A DNA stretch of 59,912 bases, from positions 1-59,912 of the forward strand of contig JAJQGU010000025.1 of assembly GCA_021200315.1 (NCBI GenBank). Direction: 5' to 3'. The DNA comes from Akkermansiaceae bacterium. Lineage in GTDB: Bacteria; Verrucomicrobiota; Verrucomicrobiia; Verrucomicrobiales; Akkermansiaceae. Positions 1-9,855 of the stretch are shown here, one piece after another; position 1 is the first letter of the stretch; each line of letters starts with the position of its first letter. A model generated the notes under the pieces. That model saw nothing but the letters and a program-made list of their open reading frames with translations. It had not been told where the DNA came from and did not search any database. A program made the translations under genes and the position numbers.

Positions 1-231
1 GCAACACCGGCGCCGCCGCGCGCGCCTCCGCGCCGTCACCCGCCGCCCGCCCGCCATCGCGCCGGCCGCCGGCCCGACCAGCCGCCGGGCCCGCGGGGGG
101 GGGCCCGCCGCCGTGTCCGGACAGGCGGGCAGGGAGAGCGCGGCGAGAGGCGCCCGCGCCGTTTTGACGGGGCGGGGGCGGATGCCCGCCGCTCCGGCGG
201 GAGGCGTCCTTTTACTCAGGACAAGAAGCCC

Positions 232-1599
232 GTGCGCGAACATGCACAGCCGACGCCCGGGCTGCGTGTGGAGCTGAGGCCGGCCGACGCTGCGCTGGCT
301 GTGTTCGAACAGGAGATCCGAAAGCACAAACGTACGATTTCCGTATTCGAACTCGCTCAGGTGATCATGGCCGACAAAAAACGTTATGATCTGGTGTTCA
401 TGCGCCAGGAACAGGAAGGCGGCCCCGCGCTGATCGTATCGAAGAAAGGGGACGGAGCCTGCTGGCTCGAACGCCGCGAAGCCTTGGCCTATCTCTGGCG
501 GGCGCCATGGTTCGCCGAGTATTACACTACGGAACAGCAGGAGATCTCGCCACCGAAAGGGACATTCACCGCCGTGGCTCGGTGCGGCCTTTCCGGGGAG
601 CTGATCGGTCCGGTGAATTGGCACGGCTACCAGGCCGCGCTGATCGGGCTGCACCGCAGTCAATTTGCGCACATGGACTTCGAGCGCTTCCGGGAGAAGG
701 TGGTCTTGGAGAAATCCGAAGAGGCTCTTGCCGAATGGCTCGAGAAGGCTTCTCACAGGACGGTATGGAAACCCGTCCGGAGCGGCGCGGAAGCTCTGGT
801 TCTCGAAGACAAGGCCGCCGTGGAGAAAGATTTTGACGCGCATCATTTCGACGAGGTCTATTCCGTGGCGAACAAGGTGTTCATCAACGGCGCGACCCCG
901 CTCCGCCTGCTTGCGCCCGGACTGGCCTCGCATGCGGTTCAGATTGGCGATCGGCACCGCCGCATTCCCAAGCTGCTCATCCCGAATCTCTGTCATGGAC
1001 TGGCCAGACATCAGATGGCGATCTTTAAATGGAACGGGCAGCATTATACGGGGCCGAGCCGCATACGGAGCGTGCCGGCGGATACGGTGCTGGCCGATCG
1101 GATGAACGCCATTCTGGAATGGGTTCGCGCTCATCAGGGGAAGCGCATGGATCAGATGTTTGCCGAGCTTTCCGGCGTGACGGGTGAAGACAAGGCCAAG
1201 GCCGCGGCGGCTTATGCGCCCTACGCCGCCGATACGCTCTGGCTGATGGAGCAGGGGCTCCTGCTGGTGATGCGGGATGGCGGAGTCTGGTTCCCGAGAG
1301 CCGGAGCTTCCGCGCCGCTCCGGACGACCGCTTCCAAGACGACGGACACCGCCGCCGGCGGGGGGGGGGATGCCTCCCCTGAAAAATCGCCGGACGCCCC
1401 GCTCCATTCCGCGTCCGAACCCGTCGGTAAGCTGGACACCGCCGGCGAAGCTCCGCCTGCACACGAAGGGGCGGAACAGGCCGCGGAGCCTGCGCCCGAA
1501 CAGGTGCCCGCCGCCATGGAGGTATCCTCTCCCGAGGCGGAAACCATGGGAGACGCTCGGGGAGAAGAGCCTGCGGGGGCGGACGATTGTCCGGAATAA
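232..1599 (+). CDS. Hypothetical protein with low-complexity acidic Ala/Pro/Glu tail
   Basis: 455 aa from a GTG start with AGGA about 11 nt upstream. I do not recognise the family. Residues about 20-370 look globular and mixed alpha/beta, starting with a basic stretch around KHKRTISVFELAQ. From about residue 370 the protein is low complexity, rich in Ala, Pro, Glu and Gly, and begins at a run of ten G (1360-1369). The same frame is open without a stop to base 1, reading as an Ala/Pro/Arg-rich basic segment. The true start could therefore lie left of the window and this may be a partial gene. It ends 37 bp before lptD on the same strand, so co-transcription is possible. No signal peptide or membrane segment is evident. 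Confidence 0.7.
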   Translation: MREHAQPTPGLRVELRPADAALAVFEQEIRKHKRTISVFELAQVIMADKKRYDLVFMRQEQEGGPALIVSKKGDGACWLERREALAYLWRAPWFAEYYTTEQQEISPPKGTFTAVARCGLSGELIGPVNWHGYQAALIGLHRSQFAHMDFERFREKVVLEKSEEALAEWLEKASHRTVWKPVRSGAEALVLEDKAAVEKDFDAHHFDEVYSVANKVFINGATPLRLLAPGLASHAVQIGDRHRRIPKLLIPNLCHGLARHQMAIFKWNGQHYTGPSRIRSVPADTVLADRMNAILEWVRAHQGKRMDQMFAELSGVTGEDKAKAAAAYAPYAADTLWLMEQGLLLVMRDGGVWFPRAGASAPLRTTASKTTDTAAGGGGDASPEKSPDAPLHSASEPVGKLDTAGEAPPAHEGAEQAAEPAPEQVPAAMEVSSPEAETMGDARGEEPAGADDCPE

Positions 1600-1636
1600 G
1601 CGCCGCATTCTTCCTCCCACTCGGTTTTTTGCAAGT

Positions 1637-4075
1637 ATGCCTGCAATCGAACACGAAGCTGTGCGCAAAAAGGCTTGGTGCTGGTTGGCGTTCGCTTTGT
1701 GTCTGGCTTGGGGGAACACCGAGGCCGCACCTCTTTCGGAAGGAGAGGCACTGCGCATGCGCATCTCTCCCGGCGTATCCGGCGAGGAGGAAAAGGGCGG
1801 GGTCGCCCCGATCAAGGCCGCCGGCAACGTGATGAACATCGCCGAAGGCGGGCTCATGCCGGAGAGGCCGAATTCCTTTGATGTGGAGTATGAGGACGGG
1901 GAGATGCATTTCGACGGAGAAACGAACACCGTCATCTACGAAGGCCGGGGAAGGCCGATCCATGTGACCACCGACAAGGGCGCCGAGCTTTTCGCGGAAC
2001 ATGCGGAGGCGCATTTGGAGAGCCGCACGCTCGAGCTCACAGGACATGTGACCATCTTCCAGGGCGAGAGCATCATCCGTGCGCCGCGCGCGGAATACCG
2101 CTGGGAGACGAAGGAGCTCAATCTGGGGAAAATCCGCACGAAGGCGGCCGGCATGATTCTGGAGGCCGATTCTTTCGAATACAAGGTGGATCCGCAAGGC
2201 TGCCGCTATGTGGAGACACGCCGTGCGTCGTTGACGACGGAGGACAGGAAAAAGCCCTCGTCCTGGCTCGTGACGGACAAATTGCGCATTTATCCGGAGG
2301 ACAGGCTCGAGTTCTCCCACATGTGGGTGCAGGTGGGCAAGGTGCCCGTCTTTTATTTCCCCTGGTTCGTGCATTCCCTGAATCCGCGGGAGGGCTATCT
2401 CCTCCGGCCCGGAACCCAGTCGACCTGGGGATGGTATGCGTTGAACGAGTACGGCATTCTGCTGGGGAACCGGCGGGTGGAGCAGGGCATGCCTACGTCG
2501 GACTATCTGGCCACGCTCCGGTTGGATTACCGGATGCGGCGGGGGATGGCCTATGGATTTGATCTGGAGGACATCGCATTGGCGAAAAAACACCGCGACC
2601 TCGACGGGCTGTCCTTTTACTACGCCGCCGACACGGATCCCGACATCAATCCCACCGACATCCCCCGCGTGCCCGTGCCGCGCGATCGCGTGCGCGTCAC
2701 CCTGCACCAGATGTGGGAGCTGCCTGCCGAAGACTCGTCCCGGGCTCATTATAGCCTGAAGGCCAACATCAATTATTTGAGCGACCGCTATGTGCTCCGC
2801 GATTTCTTTCAGGATGAGAGCCTGATCAACGACAAACCCGACAACACGATTGTGCTGGAACGCCGCACGAAAGAGTCGCTCACTTCTCTGCTCATCAGGC
2901 GGGATTTGAACGACTTCTACATGACGGACAACCGCACCGAACTCGCCTATAACCGCGTGCGCACGGCGATCCGGGGGACGCGCCTCGCCTATGAGACGCA
3001 CAACAGCTTCGGCGTCCTGAAGCAGAATCTGAGCGCATCCGACCGTGCCTCCATCCAGAACACGCTGGCCTCCCTGCGGACGAGTGATACGGAAACGCGC
3101 GAGTACTGGGAGCGCATGCTCAACACGAGTTCATACATCCGCTTCTGTTCGCTGCACGAGCTGGCCACCTCTTTCAAGACGGCCGGCTTCCTCAACATCA
3201 CCCCCAAGGTGGGCGGGGGGTATCTGGGGTATTACGACGTGGAGGGCGTGGGGCACGACAACCGTTTCATGGCCTACGCGGCCTGCGATGCCGACATGAA
3301 ATTCTCGCGCTCGTATCCCCTGCTGCGCAATTATACGTTCGGCGTGCGCGGGCTCAATCATGTGATCCAGCCCTACAGCATCATTTCGGCGGGGGAGACG
3401 ACGCAGGCTCGCAGCCTCGTGCCCCGCATCGACGCATGGACGAGCACGACCAACCCCATGCCTCTCGACATGGGCTCCCTGACCTGCGTGGATACTTTCA
3501 GCGAATGGCTCATCTGGCGCTACGGCGTGCGCAATGTACTGACCACCGAGCGGAACGGAGGCCGCGCGGAGTGGATGTCCTGGAACGTCTTCATGGACGC
3601 CAACATCAAGGCGTCGGATACGGAGCGCGATTTCTCGAATTTGTATTCCCGCTGGCGGTGGTATCCCGTGGAGTGGTATTCCCTGAACTCGGAAATGCAG
3701 TTCCCCCTGGTGCATGAGGACACGAGTTTCAAGGAGTATAACAACTACATACAATTCGTCCCCGTCCGTTCCGGCGAATTCAGGCTGGGACACCGCTACT
3801 TGTCCGGGCACTCCATCTTTGAGGACTCCAACCAATTGAACGTGCGCGGTCTTTTCCGCATCAACGAAAATGTGGCGCTCTCCGCCGAATGGCAGTGGGA
3901 TCTCGTGGAACACCGCACGCAGATACAGCAGTACAACATTTACCGGAATGTAGGCGCCTGGTTCGTCGGCGCGACGGTGTTCATCCGCAATAATGGCGGC
4001 AAGAGGGAAACCGGCATCGGTTTCAGCATCACCTTGGGCGAGACAGGCGATTCATTCCCGATCAACTTCTTTTAA
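1637..4075 (+). CDS. lptD: LPS-assembly outer-membrane protein LptD (OstA)
   Basis: 812 aa. LptD is the outer-membrane barrel that inserts lipopolysaccharide into the outer leaflet. I chose the ATG at 1637 because it begins a good signal peptide (hydrophobic WCWLAFALCLAW, then Ala sites near residue 30). The frame is open upstream to 1277, but that part is a shadow of the preceding gene. An N-terminal OstA-like beta-jellyroll follows (about residues 75-210, with repeated short beta motifs such as LELTGHVTIFQGESI). Next comes the LptD linker VPVFYFPWF (about residue 240) and a long C-terminal barrel domain ending in Phe, typical of Bam substrates. Length and layout fit the family. The partner LptE is not in the window. 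Confidence 0.9.
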   Translation: MPAIEHEAVRKKAWCWLAFALCLAWGNTEAAPLSEGEALRMRISPGVSGEEEKGGVAPIKAAGNVMNIAEGGLMPERPNSFDVEYEDGEMHFDGETNTVIYEGRGRPIHVTTDKGAELFAEHAEAHLESRTLELTGHVTIFQGESIIRAPRAEYRWETKELNLGKIRTKAAGMILEADSFEYKVDPQGCRYVETRRASLTTEDRKKPSSWLVTDKLRIYPEDRLEFSHMWVQVGKVPVFYFPWFVHSLNPREGYLLRPGTQSTWGWYALNEYGILLGNRRVEQGMPTSDYLATLRLDYRMRRGMAYGFDLEDIALAKKHRDLDGLSFYYAADTDPDINPTDIPRVPVPRDRVRVTLHQMWELPAEDSSRAHYSLKANINYLSDRYVLRDFFQDESLINDKPDNTIVLERRTKESLTSLLIRRDLNDFYMTDNRTELAYNRVRTAIRGTRLAYETHNSFGVLKQNLSASDRASIQNTLASLRTSDTETREYWERMLNTSSYIRFCSLHELATSFKTAGFLNITPKVGGGYLGYYDVEGVGHDNRFMAYAACDADMKFSRSYPLLRNYTFGVRGLNHVIQPYSIISAGETTQARSLVPRIDAWTSTTNPMPLDMGSLTCVDTFSEWLIWRYGVRNVLTTERNGGRAEWMSWNVFMDANIKASDTERDFSNLYSRWRWYPVEWYSLNSEMQFPLVHEDTSFKEYNNYIQFVPVRSGEFRLGHRYLSGHSIFEDSNQLNVRGLFRINENVALSAEWQWDLVEHRTQIQQYNIYRNVGAWFVGATVFIRNNGGKRETGIGFSITLGETGDSFPINFF

Positions 4076-4081
4076 TTGAAC

Positions 4082-4720
4082 ATGAATATACAAGAATACA
4101 TCGGCGCATTGCAGTGGCGCTATGCCTGCAAAAAATTCGACCCAAACTTCAGATTGGATGAGGAATGTTGGGCTGCTCTGAAAAGGAGTCTTCAGTTGGC
4201 ACCCTCCTCCCTCGGTCTGGAGCCTTGGCATTTCATCGTGGCGGAGTCTCCGGAAATACGGGAACGGCTGATGGAGGCGTCTTACGGGCAGGCGCAGGTG
4301 CGGGACGCCTCGAAGTACGTAATTCTCTGCGGGCTCCGCTCCATTGAAGAGGCCGATCTGCTGGCGCATGTGCGGCGCACGCGCGAGGTGCGGGGCACCA
4401 CACCCGAGCAGGAGGCCGCGAGCCTGGAAAAATACAGGGGCTATTCGGCCTTCTGGGAGAACGGGCGCGCAGATGCCTACATCGAAAGCCAAGTGCATCT
4501 GGCGGCGGGCTTCGCGGCCGGGGGGGCGGCCTTCCTCGGGGTGGACACCTGCATCATCGGCGGCCTCGATCCCGTGCGGTACGATGACATCCTCGGCCTG
4601 AACGGCACGCGCTACCGCACGGTGCTGGGCATGGCTTTCGGCAGGCGCAGCGCGGACGACGAGTATGCCGCCGCGCGGAAAGTGCGCTTTGAGGCGGGTA
4701 ACCTCTTCTCCCAAAAATAA
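4082..4720 (+). CDS. Nitroreductase family NAD(P)H-dependent FMN oxidoreductase
   Basis: 212 aa from the ATG at 4082; a TTG six bases earlier overlaps the end of lptD and is less likely. Family members are cytoplasmic FMN dimers that reduce nitroaromatics, quinones or flavins with NAD(P)H. The N-terminal RYACKKFDP matches the NfsB-type motif whose Arg contacts [18 protein letters not shown] is the usual substrate/FMN segment, and the C-terminal [16 protein letters not shown] matches the conserved end of NfsB-like proteins. Length is normal for the family (about 215 aa). It sits 6 bp after lptD and is followed directly by the activator gene. The physiological substrate cannot be read from the sequence. 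Confidence 0.88.
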   Translation: MNIQEYIGALQWRYACKKFDPNFRLDEECWAALKRSLQLAPSSLGLEPWHFIVAESPEIRERLMEASYGQAQVRDASKYVILCGLRSIEEADLLAHVRRTREVRGTTPEQEAASLEKYRGYSAFWENGRADAYIESQVHLAAGFAAGGAAFLGVDTCIIGGLDPVRYDDILGLNGTRYRTVLGMAFGRRSADDEYAAARKVRFEAGNLFSQK

Positions 4721-4721
4721 T

Positions 4722-6305
4722 TTGTCTCAGCCTCCCGAACAGCCCGCCGTGCGGCTCGCTTCCGAACTGGCGGGCGACAGCTTGGAATTCCGCGTCCTTT
4801 CGAGTCTTTCGCGCGTGCTGGTGACACAGCGCGACGTGACGGAACTCTTGGAGGAGGTGCTGCGCGTCCTCCAGGGAAAACTGGGGTTTCTGCACGGAGC
4901 GCTTTCGTTGCTGCGCGGCGCGGAGTTCGTGATCGAAGCCTCCTACGGCCTTTCCGAGGGGGAGAAGGCGCGGGGCACCTACGCGCTGGGCGAGGGGATC
5001 ACCGGGCAGGTGGGCGAAACGGGCGTCCCCGCCGTCATTCCGGACACCACGCGGGATGCCAATTTCCTAAACCGCACCGGGGTGCGCCCCCAAGGCGAGG
5101 CGGAGTCCTTTCTCTGCGTGCCCATCAAGCATTCCGGCGCGGTCATCGGCACCCTTTCGCTGGATTTCGCCCTCCAGACGGAGGACACCCTCGGCAAACT
5201 CAAGAATCTGCTCGTCGTGGTGGCCAACATTCTGGCCGACGCCGTGGAGTCCGTGCGCTCGCATGTGGAGGAACGGCAGCGCCTCGAACGGGAAAACGAC
5301 CGCATGCGCCTCGAATTGGGCGAGCAATCGGGTTTCGCCTCCATCGTGGGGCATTCTTCGGCCATGCGCGCCATTCATCTGGAAGTGGCGCAGGTGGCCC
5401 GCTCGAACGCGACCGTGCTGCTGCGCGGCGAATCCGGCACGGGCAAGGAGCTCATTGCGCAGGCGATCCACTATGCCTCGGATCGCCGGCAGGGGCCTTT
5501 CGTGGCCGTGAACTGCGCCGCGCTGCCCGAGAGTCTGATCGAATCCGAGCTGTTCGGTCACGAGAAGGGCGCCTTCACCGGTGCGCACAAGCAGCGCATC
5601 GGGCGCTTTGAAATGGCTTCGGCCGGCACTCTCTTCCTCGACGAGATCGGAGACATCTCGCTGCAGACGCAGGTGAAACTTCTCCGTGTGCTGCAGGAAA
5701 GAGTGTTCGAGCGCGTGGGCTCGCAGACACCCATTCCCACCAATGCCCGCATCATCGCCGCCACCAGCCGCGATCTGGAGGCGAAGATGAAGGAGGGCGT
5801 CTTCCGCGAAGATCTGTACTTCCGCCTCAATGTCTTTCCCATTCACGTGCCGGCGCTGCGGGCGCGCAAGGCGGACATCGTGTCCCTGGCGGACTACTTT
5901 CTGAGCAAGTACAACAAGGCGTACGACAAGAATGTGGTGCGTCTCTCCACGCCGGCGATCGATATGCTCATGAGCTATCATTGGCCCGGCAACGTGCGCG
6001 AACTCGAGAACATGATCGAGAGGGCCGTGCTGGTCTCGTCCAGCGGGGTGATCAATTCTTTTGATCTGCCGGCCTCCCTGCAGACGGCCGCCAATACGGG
6101 CACCGCCATCGAGCCTCCCCCGGACTCCAGGCAAGGAGCTGGTCTTGAAGTGCTTACATCGTCCTTCGAAAAGGAACTCATTTCGGCGGCTCTCAAGCGC
6201 ACTCGCGGCAATGTGGCGGCGGCGGCGCGCGATCTGGAGACGACCGAGCGCAAGCTGCACTACCGCATTCGCCGGCTGCAGATTTCACCATCGTTCTATA
6301 AATGA
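4722..6305 (+). CDS. Sigma-54-dependent activator, GAF-AAA+-Fis (NifA-like)
   Basis: About 527 aa. The frame is open from 4665, but that ATG lies inside the nitroreductase gene. TTG 4722 or GTG 4749 is more plausible and the start is uncertain. The order is an N-terminal GAF sensor domain (about residues 25-185), a short helical linker, an AAA+ domain with Walker A GESGTGKE, the sigma-54 contact loop GAFTGA and Walker B LFLDEIGD, then a C-terminal Fis-type helix-turn-helix ([23 protein letters not shown]). Known family role: ATP-driven remodelling of sigma-54 RNA polymerase at enhancer-dependent promoters. No receiver domain is present, so input is probably a small ligand or protein on the GAF domain. 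Its regulon is not evident here. The stop is 1 base before the ATG of the next gene. Confidence 0.9.
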   Translation: MSQPPEQPAVRLASELAGDSLEFRVLSSLSRVLVTQRDVTELLEEVLRVLQGKLGFLHGALSLLRGAEFVIEASYGLSEGEKARGTYALGEGITGQVGETGVPAVIPDTTRDANFLNRTGVRPQGEAESFLCVPIKHSGAVIGTLSLDFALQTEDTLGKLKNLLVVVANILADAVESVRSHVEERQRLERENDRMRLELGEQSGFASIVGHSSAMRAIHLEVAQVARSNATVLLRGESGTGKELIAQAIHYASDRRQGPFVAVNCAALPESLIESELFGHEKGAFTGAHKQRIGRFEMASAGTLFLDEIGDISLQTQVKLLRVLQERVFERVGSQTPIPTNARIIAATSRDLEAKMKEGVFREDLYFRLNVFPIHVPALRARKADIVSLADYFLSKYNKAYDKNVVRLSTPAIDMLMSYHWPGNVRELENMIERAVLVSSSGVINSFDLPASLQTAANTGTAIEPPPDSRQGAGLEVLTSSFEKELISAALKRTRGNVAAAARDLETTERKLHYRIRRLQISPSFYK

Positions 6306-6306
6306 A

Positions 6307-7713
6307 ATGAATATCGGCCTGGTGCAGGTATCCGCGCAGACGGCGGACTTTCCTCATAATCTGCGCGTCTTGGTGCAGGGGTATCGCGGCTGCCTTGACC
6401 GGGGCGCGGAGCTCGTGGTGGCGGATGCCTTTTCCCTCTGCGGCCCCCCCCCGGCGGATTTGGCGCTCCGCTCCTCGTTCCTGAGGCAGGAGGAGAGGGC
6501 TCTGGCCGCGCTGTCCCATGAACTTGCGGGCGTTCCGCTGCTTCTGGCGGCGCATGCGGCCGTCTTTCCGACGGATGGCGGGCAGGAGGCGGCGGACGCG
6601 CCTTGCGGCGGGGGCGCGGAGATGCTGCCCGTTCTGGTGGAGAGGGACGCGGTCTCTGTGATCGAGGGCGAGGTCACTGAGCTCGAGGGGGGCAGGCGTG
6701 TCTATGCCGCCTGCGGAGAGGGATGGGAGGCTTTCGGGCGGGGCTGCGATTTGATCGTTTGTCTCTCCGGGGAGCCGTGGTTCGCCGGGTGCCGGGAAAA
6801 GTGGCCGGAAGCCGCCGCGTGGGAAGCCGCCGCGGAAGGTCTGCCGTTGGCCTGTCTGCGCCCGGTCGGCGCGGCAGACGGATTCATTTGGGGCGGCGGT
6901 TCGACGCTGCATGCCGCTGATGGGCGGCTGCTGGCTGCGCTGTCTCCGTTCGATGAGGATTTCTGCGTGGCATCCACGGCGGCGACTGGACGCCGCCGGA
7001 CATGCCCGCCTCCCGATCCTGCGGAGGAATTGTTCCGCGCCCTTCAGTGCGGAGTCCGCGATCATGCGCGGCGCAACGGCTACCTCGGCGCGTGCCTCGC
7101 CCTGGATGAACGGCCTGCGTCTCTGCTGCTGGCATGGCTGGCGATCAAGACGTTCGGCGCGGAGAACACGGTGATCCGCGCGGCGGACTCTCTGCCCGGC
7201 GAACGGCGGAACGCCCTGTGCGCCATGGGTGCCGAGCCGCGGCGGCTCCCCGGGGGCATGCCTGAATACGCCGCGATGGCCTGCGCTGCGCTGGACGGCG
7301 AGCGGGAGGGCTGGTTTCCTCTCTCCTCTCTGAGCCGGAGCGAAATTCTGGGCGGGTGCGGGCTGGAGCGCGTCTGGGGAACCCTTCTGCTCCCATTCGG
7401 TGATCTTTACGAGGGAGATCTCCGGCTGCTGGCCGATTTCTGCCGAGAGAAGGCTCCCGAGCTTCCCGCATTGTACGGCGGGCGTTCAGAAAGCCCTTTT
7501 GACGCCGCCTTCCAACTGCTTGAAGATGGCAACCTCTCCGCCACCGAGCTGCTCGCCCGCCCGGATTGCCCCGTCGACGAGCAGACGCTGCGCAAGGCGC
7601 AAAGGCTCCTCATCGCTTCCGCGTGGAAGAGGAAGACCCTGCCGCCCTTTCTGCATGTGGGGGAAGAGAAGAGGCGCCGGCGTTATCCCGGCATGCATCG
7701 GCTGAATGATTAG
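6307..7713 (+). CDS. Degenerate glutamine-dependent NAD synthetase-like protein (probable pseudoenzyme)
   Basis: 468 aa. The architecture matches bacterial glutamine-dependent NadE: a nitrilase-fold amidase (residues 1-215) then an ATP-pyrophosphatase synthetase domain (240-460). The match is clear in the N-terminus (MNIGLVQVSAQTADFPHNL) and in LFRALQCGVRDHARRNGYLGA, equivalent to the start of the synthetase domain. Key residues are missing. The nitrilase Glu is Ala41, the catalytic Lys before the LP motif is not found, and only the Cys survives (Cys136 in ACGEGW). The SGGxDS ATP loop is replaced by LDERPAS (about 266-272). The protein is also shorter than active forms (about 540 aa or more). 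It follows the sigma-54 activator by one base, so the two are probably co-transcribed. A nine-C tract (6444-6452) lies in the gene. Confidence 0.72.
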   Translation: MNIGLVQVSAQTADFPHNLRVLVQGYRGCLDRGAELVVADAFSLCGPPPADLALRSSFLRQEERALAALSHELAGVPLLLAAHAAVFPTDGGQEAADAPCGGGAEMLPVLVERDAVSVIEGEVTELEGGRRVYAACGEGWEAFGRGCDLIVCLSGEPWFAGCREKWPEAAAWEAAAEGLPLACLRPVGAADGFIWGGGSTLHAADGRLLAALSPFDEDFCVASTAATGRRRTCPPPDPAEELFRALQCGVRDHARRNGYLGACLALDERPASLLLAWLAIKTFGAENTVIRAADSLPGERRNALCAMGAEPRRLPGGMPEYAAMACAALDGEREGWFPLSSLSRSEILGGCGLERVWGTLLLPFGDLYEGDLRLLADFCREKAPELPALYGGRSESPFDAAFQLLEDGNLSATELLARPDCPVDEQTLRKAQRLLIASAWKRKTLPPFLHVGEEKRRRRYPGMHRLND

Positions 7714-8352
7714 CGAGTACGGAGAGCAGGGCGGTCGGGTGTCCGACGTTCGCTCACCCTCTCTCCCGATAAGAGGCAGCGACGCATTGCGGATGTCTTG
7801 TAGCACATTCCCTTGCAGGACGGCTCTTCTTTCCAACGGACAAATGTGACAGGTGAACCCGCTTGCGCTTTCTGTGAGAACAGAGGATTGAAGAAATCCT
7901 TGTTTGTTGACGGTATGAAGCGTATTCGCCATGCGGAGCGGGTGCTGACGATGGGTTACCATAAGAACATTCCTGCGGCGGAGCATCAGGAAAAGCTCGG
8001 TGAGTGAGCTTCAGGAGACGCTGAGATACGCCAGAAAAAGACGTAACATCATTGAACGGCGCTGCGAAGCGCATGATATGAGGAAACCTTTGCCTGAAGC
8101 GGATTCGGAATGGGTGGATGCATCCCCGCAAAAAGGCGGTAAGCTTCGTTCACGAGACGAGTTTCGCGGCTCTCTCAAAGGGAATGTCCAGCCACGGGGC
8201 TGTGAACGAGAAAGACGCGCCTGCCGAAGGTGGAGCCGTGGAGTCTGTCGCTCCAGAGTGTTCTTCCTTCAAGTTCAAGCCCGACATCGAGCCCGGATTA
8301 ATCATTTATTTTCAGAAGCTTCTCTTAGAAGAGGCTCATTCAGAATATCGAT
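7714..8352. other. Intergenic stretch without a recognisable gene
   Basis: About 640 bp between the NadE-like gene and the end of the minus-strand redox operon. Open frames here are short, overlap each other and resemble nothing. Base composition falls towards the right end, at the edge of the imported cluster. AGAAGCTTCT near 8318 is a short palindrome just past the operon stop, but no convincing U-tract terminator follows. Confidence 0.5.
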
Positions 8353-9855
8353 TTAATACCAGTCATGTTTCTCGTTGCGATCAAGCGCGTTTATGGCTGC
8401 CATTTCCTCGTCGGTTATTTCAAAATCGAAAATGGAAATGTTTTCTTCGATATGATCAGGATTGCTTGAACCCGGAATGAACACAACTCCTTTCTGCAAG
8501 TTCCAACGCAAGATAACCTGTGCCGGCGATTTGCCGTGAGCTTTTGCTATCCGATTGATGGTTTTATTGCTCAGCATTTCCGCGGTGTGGCCTCTACCAC
8601 CCAACGGATACCATGCCTCTACCACGATACCTTGCTCGTGCATATAAGGGATAACATCATTCTCTTGATAAAACGGGTGTATTTCGTTTTGTACGAGAGC
8701 CGGCTTGATCGTGACTTCCGGCAAAAAACCATTCATTTCCTTGATATAATAATTCGACAAGCCCAAAGAACGGATTTTCCCCTCCGCAGCCGCTTTCTCC
8801 ATCGCTTTATATGCGGCAACGTCATTTGCTCCCGGATGATGGAGCAACATCAGGTCGATATAACCGATGTCGAGTTTTCTCAAAGCCTTGTCGATGGCAT
8901 TTTCCGCATCGGCATACTGATTGGGATAGAGTTTCGTACAAACGAATATCTCCTCGCGTGGCACCCCCGAACGGCGTATGCCTTCACCCACGCTCTCCTC
9001 GTTGTCATACATATAAGCCGTGTCGAACTTTCTAAAGCCGCGCTGAAGCGCCGCTATGATGGAATTGACACATACATCTCCAAGCAGGCTGTACGTTCCC
9101 AGTCCCACGATAGGCATATCGTATCCACTGTTCAGCCGTACTGTCGGAGCATTCCCATTTGCGCCCGCTGCCAGATTGAAAGAACCTACATCGCTGTTGC
9201 CGTTCAGATTCAGCTTTAATCCCTCGATCCAATCTTTGACGGTTGCTTCGGATTCGTCTCCGCTAAAACGTCGGCCATCTTTCCATTCTGCCTGTGATGC
9301 CGATGAATGCAGCTCGGTATCGCTCGTCCCGAGTCCGCTGGAGTGCGATGTGCAGAAAGGTACGATGGTTTTCCCTGCAAGATTTTGGCTTTCAAGAAAT
9401 GTGAAAATAATTTTCGGGGCTTTTCCCCACCAGATGGGATAGCCGAGAAAGATGACATCGTAATTTGACAAATTTTCCGGTGTGCCAGCGATTGTTGGAC
9501 GTGCCGAAGTGTCGTTCTGCTCCCGATTGGCTCGGGATGAAGAATTGTTATAGTCCAAATCGTTATACGTATAAGGTGTTTCTGGTTTAATCCGGTACGT
9601 GCTGCTGCCGGCAACGCTTGCAATACGGTCAGCTATTCCCTTGGTCGTATTAGTGCAGGAAAAGTAGACCACCAGTGCACGCCTGTCCCCATCGAGTTGC
9701 GGATTTGGGTTATCCGGGGCGGAATTAGGATTCGGAGCAGGAGTGGGAGGCTCCGTTTTGACCGCTTCATCACTCGGAGAGCAAGCGCTTGACATCATTG
9801 TCAGTCCTGAAAGCAAAATCATAGGTAACAGTATAAACGACAACCATCTTCTCAT
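8353..9855 (-). CDS. Lipoprotein fusing a flavodoxin-like domain to an aldo-keto reductase
   Basis: 500 aa from the ATG at 9855, which overlaps the upstream MFS stop in an ATGA. The frame extends further upstream but lacks a signal there. The N-terminus is a lipoprotein signal (MRRWLSFILLPMILLSG, then SSAC as lipobox), followed by a Pro/Asn linker. Residues about 55-215 form a flavodoxin-like domain (LVVYFSCTNTTKGIA phosphate loop; FLGYPIWWGKAP). Residues about 230-500 form an aldo-keto reductase with the Asp-Tyr-Lys-His tetrad visible in FDTAYMY, FVCTKL and DLMLLHHPG. Both domains normally bind FMN or NADP(H) in the cytoplasm, so export is odd. Base use is lower in GC than the flanks. Last gene of a four-gene operon. 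Confidence 0.87.
   Translation of the reverse strand: MRRWLSFILLPMILLSGLTMMSSACSPSDEAVKTEPPTPAPNPNSAPDNPNPQLDGDRRALVVYFSCTNTTKGIADRIASVAGSSTYRIKPETPYTYNDLDYNNSSSRANREQNDTSARPTIAGTPENLSNYDVIFLGYPIWWGKAPKIIFTFLESQNLAGKTIVPFCTSHSSGLGTSDTELHSSASQAEWKDGRRFSGDESEATVKDWIEGLKLNLNGNSDVGSFNLAAGANGNAPTVRLNSGYDMPIVGLGTYSLLGDVCVNSIIAALQRGFRKFDTAYMYDNEESVGEGIRRSGVPREEIFVCTKLYPNQYADAENAIDKALRKLDIGYIDLMLLHHPGANDVAAYKAMEKAAAEGKIRSLGLSNYYIKEMNGFLPEVTIKPALVQNEIHPFYQENDVIPYMHEQGIVVEAWYPLGGRGHTAEMLSNKTINRIAKAHGKSPAQVILRWNLQKGVVFIPGSSNPDHIEENISIFDFEITDEEMAAINALDRNEKHDWY

Noticed and set aside
1277..1636. Upstream extension of the lptD frame to 1277
   Set aside because: It overlaps the preceding gene in another frame, has no signal peptide and would bury the clear LptD signal sequence at 1637.
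7813..8356. Short plus-strand frames after the NadE-like gene
   Set aside because: 64-118 codons, overlapping each other, no recognisable content.
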